A stretch of 64,000 nt of DNA from Bremerella sp. JC817. GTDB taxonomy: Bacteria; Planctomycetota; Planctomycetia; Pirellulales; Pirellulaceae. The position numbers and the translations under genes are program-made. The notes under the pieces were generated by a model. The model saw nothing but the letters and a program-made list of their open reading frames with translations. It made no database searches and was not told the origin of the DNA. The DNA lies in contig NZ_JBFEFG010000281.1 in the NCBI RefSeq assembly GCF_040718835.1, positions 248,001-312,000 of the forward strand, written 5' to 3'. Shown piece by piece: positions 19,981 to 27,451 of this stretch; position 1 is the first letter of the stretch, and each line of letters starts with the position of its first letter.

Positions 19981-20228
19981 CGAAGGTGCTTCTAGCGGTG
20001 TGACAGCTTATGTGGATAACTTGGCGATGGTAGTCTATCGCAAAGCCGCTGCGAACCCCAAGGGGCATCATGCCGTAATGCTTTACCGAAACCGAGATAG
20101 GGAATTCTCCTCGCGGCGGTGCTGGCGGCAAGAATGCTGGCAAATGTCGCTTTCCTGTTTCCAGGATAATAGTTAGGATTAGCGGCACAAGTTGCATGAT
20201 GCACGTGCTGTGCGAGGAGTATGAGACT

Positions 20229-21893
20229 GTGTACGCCGCCTGCTTAATCATTACGTCCGCCGTTCTCGGGGTTGATTTCGGCTATCAAACGACCGATCAG
20301 GGACAACTCGAATGTGTTGTTCAGATCGAGCCGGAAGCTCTGGAACGCCTGAAAGCTGGCGAAGCTATCCAGGTTGGGATCCCTCCGCAAATTGACCGGA
20401 TTCAGGTCTTTCGGATCCAAGTCGGCTCGGATGCGCTGAATCTTCCGGTCACTTACGAAAAGCCAGTCAGCGATCGCAGCAACGATGTTGGCCTTATCCC
20501 CACCGAGGCTCCCAAGTTGACTTCTCCGCCGGAAGTCGCCTCGGAAGCGGACATCAAACCGTCGTTGGGTGACGAGTTGGCACAGTATATCCCGCGATCG
20601 ACGAGCGAGCTTCCTTACGCGGCCACGCAGCCGGCGACTGGTGCTTCCTCGCGTAACACCACCAACCCCGGATCGACCACGGCCACGAACTTGCCGCCAA
20701 TTCCTGGCGCCGACGAACGGTACGGCAATACGGCCAGCAACGGTTCGCGTTTCTCGGTTCCGAACACGCCTGGCAGTCCTTACAACGCGGTTCAAACCAG
20801 CGGCACGACTCCGATCACGCCAAGCGGCGGTACCGGCACCACAGCCGGGAGCACGCCCACCAGCGGCAATCAGTACAGCACCACTGGCTCGCCAACCGGC
20901 GGAGCAGCGAACAACAGCGCCGCAGTTACCGGCACAGAAAATCGCTGGAACACTTCCTCGGGTACCAACACCGGCAGCACGACCGGAACGCAAACCGGCG
21001 GAACGACTGCTGGTACCACAGGTGCGACCAATCCCTATCGCTTCAATCAGTCAACGACCGGTACCAATAACAACACCGGCGTCGTCTCGCCATCCGATTC
21101 TTGGACAAGCCAGCTAGGAACCAATACCGGAACTGGCACGAACACCGGTACCACGCAGAACGGAACCAACAACGGCAACATGGCTCCACCGCTGAACAAC
21201 TCGTCAGGTGGGTACAACTACGGCACCGGTTCCCAGCAACAGCAGCAGCAACAACCTCAGCAGCCGAACAATAACAACAACACAACTCCGAACAACGGTG
21301 TGCCGAACTTCGATAACTCGTGGTTGACCGGCGCGTTCGGTAACAACAACCAACAGACGGGTGGCAACACGGCACCTTACAGCCCACTGCCGAACACCAA
21401 TCAGCAGCAGCAAGGCAACGGCCAGGTGGCTCAGCAGCCACCGTACGGGCAGCAGTACCCGAACAACAACTACAACAGCCAGCAGCAGATGCCGCCTCAG
21501 CAGCAGTATGGCCCGTATCCCAACAACAACTACGCCAGCCAGGTGCCCTACAACCAGTACGGTAGCCAGCCGAACTACGGTTACAACGTCCCGGCTTCGT
21601 ACCAGCAGCCTTACATGCAGCCACCCGTTCAACAGGTAGCTTCGCTTCCTCCGCCTGCCTCGTCGCCAACTCAGACGACCGGCACCACGACTGGCGATGC
21701 CAAGGAAACCGAAAAGGAAATTGTCTACGAGAAGGTTACCGAGCTCCCGACCTGGTGGCCGCTGCTTGCCTTCGGTGCGTTGATTTCGTTCGGTGCGAAC
21801 TTCTACATGTTCACCACCTCGCAAGAGTTCCGCCGCAAGTATCAAGACTTGCTGGAAGACGTCCGCGACCTGCGAACGCTATCGAACGATTAA
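20229..21893 (+). CDS. Membrane-anchored Asn/Gln/Thr/Gly-rich low-complexity protein
   Basis: 554 residues from the GTG at 20229, chosen for GAGGAG nine bases upstream; an ATG at 20196 is an in-frame alternative. The N-terminus is hydrophobic and then has FGYQTTDQGQLECVVQI, a beta-rich segment of about 90 residues. Residues about 130-330 are Thr/Gly/Ser/Asn repeats, and 330-480 are Gln/Asn/Tyr/Pro-rich with a seven-Gln run near 335. A transmembrane helix (about 508-528, WWPLLAFGALISF) and a charged coiled tail close the protein. The Q codons mix CAG and CAA, so the run is not a simple repeat. The composition is prion-like. No enzymatic domain was seen. Confidence 0.78.
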   Translation: MYAACLIITSAVLGVDFGYQTTDQGQLECVVQIEPEALERLKAGEAIQVGIPPQIDRIQVFRIQVGSDALNLPVTYEKPVSDRSNDVGLIPTEAPKLTSPPEVASEADIKPSLGDELAQYIPRSTSELPYAATQPATGASSRNTTNPGSTTATNLPPIPGADERYGNTASNGSRFSVPNTPGSPYNAVQTSGTTPITPSGGTGTTAGSTPTSGNQYSTTGSPTGGAANNSAAVTGTENRWNTSSGTNTGSTTGTQTGGTTAGTTGATNPYRFNQSTTGTNNNTGVVSPSDSWTSQLGTNTGTGTNTGTTQNGTNNGNMAPPLNNSSGGYNYGTGSQQQQQQQPQQPNNNNNTTPNNGVPNFDNSWLTGAFGNNNQQTGGNTAPYSPLPNTNQQQQGNGQVAQQPPYGQQYPNNNYNSQQQMPPQQQYGPYPNNNYASQVPYNQYGSQPNYGYNVPASYQQPYMQPPVQQVASLPPPASSPTQTTGTTTGDAKETEKEIVYEKVTELPTWWPLLAFGALISFGANFYMFTTSQEFRRKYQDLLEDVRDLRTLSND

Positions 21894-21911
21894 GCGAAAA
21901 GAGATCAAGCC

Positions 21912-21948
21912 AAAGGCTATCCTGGTCGTTACCGGGATGGCCTTTTTT
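21912..21948 (+). terminator. Terminator after the Asn/Gln-rich protein gene
   Basis: Stem aaggctatcc / ggatggcctt (one G-U pair), loop of about ten bases, then a six-T run. It begins 19 bases after the stop codon. Confidence 0.8.
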
Positions 21949-22020
21949 CGTTTCGAAGCAAAGCCGCAGCCAGGCTCCCCTTCGCGACGGCTGCGACATC
22001 AATCTCGATCCGATGCCGAT

Positions 22021-22794
22021 TCACTTTTCCTCAACCGCAGGGATCATTTTCAATAGTTCCCACTTGCCATCTTCGCTGTAATAGATGGCGATGCCTTTTT
22101 CCGTCACGACATACATGTCGACGTTATCACGTTTGAAGAAGGGTTCCATGGAGCCGTCACGCGTGATCACCGCTTTGATCTTACCTTGAATCTTGATCGG
22201 CTCTTCAATGGCTTGCCCATGCTGGGGCACCACGTCGGGTAGCTTCACCTCCAGCCCAGGAACCACGGTAGAGTCTCGCCACGAGGCCTCGATCGCTTCG
22301 GCCGTTTGCACGAAGCAACCCAGGTGATAGAACTCGCTGAACTTCTGCGTTTCTTTCACCCAGTCTTCGTTGTATCGCAGCCCTAGATGGAATCTTGGGC
22401 CCTCGATCTCGAAGTCGTCACGCACCAGGAACAGGTGCAATCCATTGATCTCCTTCAGCACAACGCCATCTTCCCCGGGAACTTCCTGGACCTCGCGGAA
22501 ATTGAATTCTCGCATTCGGTCGTAAGCCAATTTCAGGTTCGCCACGAACGCCTTATTCAGCCCGTCCACTTCCGCACAGCGATAGCCAGCATAACCACAG
22601 AACACAAATGGAGAGGTATCCTGCAGAGAGTAATCAACCACATAGGGTGCCGACTGTTCCTCCAGGTTTTTGAGCGTCTCTGCCGTCAGCGTGACGTGAA
22701 AGAATGCGTCGCCTGGCAAAAAGTAACTATTGGTGGCCATTGCCGGCGGCGTCATCCACAGTAAGGCGAGCAGTCCATAGGCTAGACGCATCAT
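22021..22794 (-). CDS. Secreted protein of unknown function
   Basis: 257 residues; signal peptide about 1-20 (PPAMAT). The mature protein is globular with mixed alpha/beta composition and has YSEDGKW near the end, but no family I recognise. AAGGGAA lies upstream of a double ATG. It converges on the Asn/Gln-rich gene, with the terminator between. It sits just after another secreted minus-strand gene (86 bases away), possibly in one transcript. Confidence 0.72.
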   Translation of the reverse strand: MMRLAYGLLALLWMTPPAMATNSYFLPGDAFFHVTLTAETLKNLEEQSAPYVVDYSLQDTSPFVFCGYAGYRCAEVDGLNKAFVANLKLAYDRMREFNFREVQEVPGEDGVVLKEINGLHLFLVRDDFEIEGPRFHLGLRYNEDWVKETQKFSEFYHLGCFVQTAEAIEASWRDSTVVPGLEVKLPDVVPQHGQAIEEPIKIQGKIKAVITRDGSMEPFFKRDNVDMYVVTEKGIAIYYSEDGKWELLKMIPAVEEK

Positions 22795-22880
22795 CGCCGG
22801 TTCCCTTTTCTACGGTGCACAATGGAAGTGGGGGGAGAGTTGAATTTTCACCCAATGGAACGATTCACGACGACCGTTTT

Positions 22881-23687
22881 TTACAGCCCCCAGTAACGCA
22901 GCGTTTCTTTCGCGGCCTCTTGAACAAACAGGCCCCGCTCCTCTTGCCGCTGGCCGTCGTTGGTCCGCACTTGAATCGATTCGCTGGGGTCATTCAGCAA
23001 AGAGCGGACACGCTGGATGTTCTCTTCCGTCTTGAAGTATCGCAGCGCTTCGGCTCCCTGGGCACGCTGCCGGGCGTTGCCGGTCACCCACTGCTGGGCA
23101 AGTTGTTCCAGGTGCGGATCGACCGGCAAGTTGAGACGGATATGGCCTCCGGTTCGATAGTATTTCGCCCATTGGGTGTCGGCAACAACTTCCTCTGCAA
23201 CCAGCACCTCAAAAGCTTGTCGCCGAATGATTCCGACGGAATCCTGGGCAATTTCACGCACAGCGGTGATCAATTCAGCAGGGCTACGAATAACTCGCAA
23301 GTCAGCAGTCAAGACCTCGACCTGCTGATTCTCTCCCAAGGGAATCGCCACCTGAGAGTTCCCCTTCCCTCCATCGATCACCAAAACCGAAGTTCCCTCG
23401 GCATGCGACTTCAAGAGCGACTCGGTCAGATAGTGCGCCGGCAATTGTCGAGTTGCCTGGAAGGGTCCTTTGATCGACTCATCGACCTGGAAAACTAATT
23501 CCCCCCAACCACTGCGGGAAGGGTCAGGATCGATATTGGAGATCGTAGCAAGATAGATCAGGCGAGCGTTACTTACCCGCAGTTCCAGACTATCAACCTG
23601 GGCCGTCAGCGGCTGGGCCTCTGCGGACGAAGTGATCACCACGCTAAGAACGGCAGCGATCAGAACGACAAGGGAACCAGCACACAT
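22881..23687 (-). CDS. Secreted protein with C-terminal HEAT-like part
   Basis: 268 residues; signal peptide about 1-24 (SSAEAQ). The first half is beta-rich, with LRVSNARLIYLATI and VFQVDESIKGP, resembling small planctomycete secreted beta domains. The C-terminal part (about 180-268) is helical with RQRAQGAEALRYF, suggestive of HEAT-type repeats. No catalytic motif was found. Neighbours are also small secreted or hypothetical proteins. Confidence 0.72.
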   Translation of the reverse strand: MCAGSLVVLIAAVLSVVITSSAEAQPLTAQVDSLELRVSNARLIYLATISNIDPDPSRSGWGELVFQVDESIKGPFQATRQLPAHYLTESLLKSHAEGTSVLVIDGGKGNSQVAIPLGENQQVEVLTADLRVIRSPAELITAVREIAQDSVGIIRRQAFEVLVAEEVVADTQWAKYYRTGGHIRLNLPVDPHLEQLAQQWVTGNARQRAQGAEALRYFKTEENIQRVRSLLNDPSESIQVRTNDGQRQEERGLFVQEAAKETLRYWGL

Positions 23688-23787
23688 GATCTTTTCCTGA
23701 TTACGTCGCGAATTCGCTTTCAGGATAAGAAGGAAGTTTCAGGCCGTCAATTTTTAGGTGGACTCAAGGACAAGATCTGGCCCCTCC

Positions 23788-24105
23788 CTATTCGATCCAG
23801 GCATGGAACTCACTGAACACAACGCTCCCGTCAGCCTCCGCTTCCTCGATACATGCTTGGGCATCTTCGTCGCCTGGAAACTCCCAATCGAATTCGTCGA
23901 TCGCGACGCACCATCGCACGGCGACGAGTTCGAGGCGTTGCTCCTTCAACGCTTCCTTCACTCGGGCAATCGCCGTTTCAACGTCGAATTCCCGCACATA
24001 GCAGCGAACGACCGCCCCCTTCGTCTCGCCGTCATCGAGAAACGATCCCTTGCCGGGGCGCAGCTCGAGAAGCAAGCAAAACATATCGTCGCTGGAAGTG
24101 ATCAT
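23788..24105 (-). CDS. Small acidic cytosolic protein of unknown function
   Basis: 105 residues, acidic, without signal peptide or membrane segment. The pattern MFCLLLELRPG ... RCYVREFDVETAIARVKEAL suggests a ferredoxin-like alpha/beta fold. The gene is preferred over the antisense frame because its composition matches other local genes and the reading ends in a compact C-terminus. AGG lies upstream of the ATG. A perfect hairpin at 24193-24223 separates it from topA upstream. Confidence 0.65.
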   Translation of the reverse strand: MITSSDDMFCLLLELRPGKGSFLDDGETKGAVVRCYVREFDVETAIARVKEALKEQRLELVAVRWCVAIDEFDWEFPGDEDAQACIEEAEADGSVVFSEFHAWIE

Positions 24106-24192
24106 AAAAAACCTGATTCTGCGAGTGGGATCGATGTCTCGTTGAGATCAACTTCAAACGCCGCTCTTCACCAAACGAGATTCCCATAAAGA

Positions 24193-24223
24193 AGGCCATC
24201 CAAGATAACCTCTTGGATGGCCT
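24193..24223 (-). terminator. Terminator after topA
   Basis: Perfect 13-base inverted repeat aggccatccaaga / tcttggatggcct with a five-base loop, 30 bases beyond the topA stop. On the minus strand it is followed by ttcttta. Confidence 0.8.
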
Positions 24224-24253
24224 CACTAAAGATTCGTACGTTCTAAGGATTGT

Positions 24254-27022
24254 TTAGAACGGTGCTTCGTCGCTCGACGATTCCGCAGGCTCAGCCGCCT
24301 TCTTTTTGGTGGCTTTCTTAGTGGCTGCTTTTTTCGTCGTGGTCTTTTTGGCCGTCTTCTTCGTAGCGGTCTTTTTCTTGGCCGCTTTCTTCTTGGTGGT
24401 CTTCGTGGTCGTCGTTTTCTTGGCGGTCTTTTTCTTCGCCTTCTTTTTGGTACCCCCCTTAGCGGCCCGATCGGCGAGAAGTGCCAGAGCGACTTCCATC
24501 GTCAGTTCGTCAGGCGAAGCTCCCTTCGGCAGCGAAGCGTTCGTTTCGCCGTCGGTCACGTACGGACCGTAGCGGCCGTCCATGATCTTGATCACTTCTT
24601 CGGTGACCGGCGACTTGTCGAGCGTCTTGAGCGGCTCTTTCGGAGCACCACGGCGACCGCGTGTCTTTGGCTGGGCCAGCAGTTCCAGCGACTTCTCCAT
24701 ATCGATATCGATTGGCGAAATCTCGGCTGGCAACGAACGGGTCTCGTCGTTCCACTTGATGTACGGTCCAAAGCGACCGTTGTAAGCAACGATCGGCTTC
24801 TTATCTTCGGGATGCAAACCAACTTCGCGTGGCAACGAAAGCAGTTTGATTGCCGTTTCGAGATTCACGTCGCCGGCGTTCATCCCCTTCATCAGGGAAG
24901 CATTCTTCGGCTTCTCGTCGTCATCGGACGAACCCATCTGAACGTACGGTCCGAAACGACCGGTCTTCAGATAGATTGGCTTGCCTGTTTCTGGATGCTC
25001 GCCGAGCGGTTCTTCACCCTTTTCGGCTTGCTCCAGCAGGTCCATGGCCTTCGGCAAATCGATTTCGTCGGGCGGAAGTTCATCCGGGATCGAACCGCGA
25101 CGTTCGCCTTGTTCGACGTAGGGCCCATAGCGACCGACACGCACGAAGACTTCTTCGCGGTGCTCCCCTTCTTCCGGAGCTCCGAGCGGAATCGAGTTCA
25201 CGCTACGGGCATCGACGTCTTTAATACGTTCTTCGACGACCTGTTTCAGGCCCGAATCTTCCACGCCGAAGTAGAACTTGCTCAGGTAATCGCTGGCGTC
25301 TGCCTCGCCGCGGCTGATGCTGTCGAGGTCGTCTTCCATCTTCGCGGTGAAGTCGTAGTCGACCAGCTTCGACAAGTGAGCTTCCAGCAAGCCCACCACA
25401 GCAAACGATGTCCAAGTCGGGACGAGTGCGTTCCCCTTCTTGAAGACGTATTCGCGACGCAGAATCGTATCGATAATCGAAGCGTACGTACTCGGACGAC
25501 CAATACCCATTTCTTCCAAACTGCGGGTCAGCGATGCTTCGCTGAATCGAGCAGGTGGCTGCGTGGTATGGCTCTTCGGGTCGAACTCTTTCTGCTGCAC
25601 ACCCTGCCCGACGGTCACGGCTGGCAGCAGCGTTTCACGGTCGGCGAGTTCGGCCTGCGGATCGTCCGATCCTTCGACGTATGCACGCAAGAAGCCGGGG
25701 AAGTCGATCGTCTTGCCACTGACATAGAAGACCGCGTTTCCACCCTTGATATTGATCGAGATCCGGTGACCGCGAGCATCTTCCATCTGGCAGGCGATCG
25801 TTCGCTTCCAGATCAACTCGAACAGCTTGAATTGCTCGTCGCTCAATTCTTTTCGCAGCGATTCCGGCTTGCGGAACTCGTCGCCGGCAGGACGAATCGC
25901 TTCGTGAGCTTCCTGGGCGTTTTTCACCTTCGAGGCGTAAAAGCGTGGCTTCTCTGGCAGGTATTCCTTGCCATACTCACTTTCGACCAACTTACGCGAG
26001 GCATCGATCGCGACCTGAGCCAGGTTGGTCGAGTCGGTACGCATGTAAGTGATGTAACCGTTTTCGTACAGGCTCTGAGCGACCTGCATCGTTCGCCGAG
26101 CGGTGAAACCAAGCTTACGGTTTGCTTCCTGCTGCAGCGTACTGGTCGTGAACGGTGCGGCTGGTTTGCTGGTATACGGCTTGTTCTCGAGGTTACCCAC
26201 CGAGAAGTCGGCGTTACGAATTCGCTCGAGCAGGTCGTTCGCGCCCGCTTCGTCCAGCAGCAACAGACCTTCCTTATTGACCTTACCGGTCGAAGGATCG
26301 AAGTCACGGCTGGCTGGAACGCGTTTGCCATCCGCTTCGATCAGGGTCGCATCGAAGGTCTGGCCATTGGTTTCAAAGGTAGCGACCAGGTCCCAGTAGG
26401 TAGCCGAATGGAACGCCATCCGTTCGCGTTCGCGCTGGACGATCAAGCGAACCGCGACGCTCTGCACGCGACCGGCCGACAGTTTCGGCTTGATCTTTCG
26501 CCACAGCAGCGGCGAAACTTCATAACCGTAAAGACGGTCGAGGATTCGACGCGTTTCCTGGGCGCGAACCAGTCCATCGTCGATGGCCCGTGGATGCTCG
26601 AGCGCCCCTTTAATGGCGGACTCTGTAATTTCGTGAAACACGAGCCGATGGACTGGGACTTTCGGCTTCAATATCTCTTGCAGGTGCCAGCTGATCGCTT
26701 CCCCTTCGCGGTCTTCGTCCGTCGCGAGGTAAAGTTCGTCCGACTCCTTCAGTAGCTTCTTAAGCTTGGTGACCTGCTGTTTTTTGTCGCTGGGGATGAT
26801 GTAGACCGGATCGAACCGATCGTTGACGTTCACCCCCAGGTAGGCCCAGTCTTGGTCCTTGTACTCCTGCGGGATCTCTTTCGCACCCTGCGGCAAGTCA
26901 CGAACGTGACCGATCGATGCTTCGACAAGGTAGTTCTTGCCCAGAAACTTCGAGATCGTGCGAGCCTTTGCCGGTGATTCGACGATCACCAACGCCTTCT
27001 TGCTGTTACCCGATTCCGCCAT
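24254..27022 (-). CDS. topA: DNA topoisomerase I
   Basis: 922 residues. Type IA topoisomerase relaxing negative supercoils by single-strand passage. The N-terminal Toprim domain begins VIVESPAKARTI; the active-site Tyr is about residue 326 in GYITYMRTDST; ESLRKELSDEQ and GIGRPSTYASII complete the core. Instead of Cys4 zinc ribbons, the C-terminus carries four repeats with RYGPYVEQG, RFGPYVQMG, RFGPYIKWN and RYGPYVTDG. A final tail of about 70 residues is almost all Lys, Ala and Thr, like a histone H1 tail, and ends SSSDEAPF. Such basic tails occur in other bacterial TopA proteins and probably bind DNA. A 429-base gap separates it from the divergent foldase gene. Confidence 0.97.
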   Translation of the reverse strand: MAESGNSKKALVIVESPAKARTISKFLGKNYLVEASIGHVRDLPQGAKEIPQEYKDQDWAYLGVNVNDRFDPVYIIPSDKKQQVTKLKKLLKESDELYLATDEDREGEAISWHLQEILKPKVPVHRLVFHEITESAIKGALEHPRAIDDGLVRAQETRRILDRLYGYEVSPLLWRKIKPKLSAGRVQSVAVRLIVQRERERMAFHSATYWDLVATFETNGQTFDATLIEADGKRVPASRDFDPSTGKVNKEGLLLLDEAGANDLLERIRNADFSVGNLENKPYTSKPAAPFTTSTLQQEANRKLGFTARRTMQVAQSLYENGYITYMRTDSTNLAQVAIDASRKLVESEYGKEYLPEKPRFYASKVKNAQEAHEAIRPAGDEFRKPESLRKELSDEQFKLFELIWKRTIACQMEDARGHRISINIKGGNAVFYVSGKTIDFPGFLRAYVEGSDDPQAELADRETLLPAVTVGQGVQQKEFDPKSHTTQPPARFSEASLTRSLEEMGIGRPSTYASIIDTILRREYVFKKGNALVPTWTSFAVVGLLEAHLSKLVDYDFTAKMEDDLDSISRGEADASDYLSKFYFGVEDSGLKQVVEERIKDVDARSVNSIPLGAPEEGEHREEVFVRVGRYGPYVEQGERRGSIPDELPPDEIDLPKAMDLLEQAEKGEEPLGEHPETGKPIYLKTGRFGPYVQMGSSDDDEKPKNASLMKGMNAGDVNLETAIKLLSLPREVGLHPEDKKPIVAYNGRFGPYIKWNDETRSLPAEISPIDIDMEKSLELLAQPKTRGRRGAPKEPLKTLDKSPVTEEVIKIMDGRYGPYVTDGETNASLPKGASPDELTMEVALALLADRAAKGGTKKKAKKKTAKKTTTTKTTKKKAAKKKTATKKTAKKTTTKKAATKKATKKKAAEPAESSSDEAPF

Positions 27023-27451
27023 GAATGATCCAATTCAATCTACTGTTGCGATTCCGCCGTTGAAGTTTGGCCTGTGGCAAAGGAGACGAGGTTACCAAGC
27101 CGTAGTTTTCTTATCCGTTGTCGGGGGCCTTTGAATTTAACGCATCGCCTTAAGGTTTCCGCCTGCGGAAAAATCGTTGCCGCCGGCAGCTAATTTTTGA
27201 AAACTTGACTTGGCTACCAAAAATCGATGAAGCTTTCGCAAGTCTCGCAAATTTTTCCGCAATCTGCCCTAAAGGACGACCGCTGCTGCGTTTGCGGGTC
27301 TTGATTGGGATTGTACAAACCACGAATGCCCCTACAATCGTTGAAATTGTGCATCCCCCGCCCAGCATCAATAGTGCCACTTGAATCAATATGTCAAGGG
27401 GGCGGGACATTTTAACAACCCACCGGCGGTTCCATTTTTCGATAGGCGACA
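27023..27451. other. Intergenic region between topA and the foldase gene
   Basis: A 429-base gap. It holds a perfect seven-base hairpin tttccgc-ct-gcggaaa at 27156-27171 and a possible plus-strand promoter (listed separately). No coding frame is convincing. Confidence 0.5.
27311..27338 (+). promoter_or_regulatory. Possible sigma-70 promoter for the foldase gene
   Basis: TTGTAC (27311-27316), a 16-base spacer and TACAAT (27333-27338), about 110 bases before the ATG at 27452. Found by eye only. Confidence 0.35.

Noticed and set aside
21230..21270. Gln-coding tract as a microsatellite
   Set aside because: CAG and CAA are mixed irregularly, so there is no pure repeat unit.
24812..26755. 647-residue plus-strand frame
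   Set aside because: Lies entirely opposite topA; no motifs.
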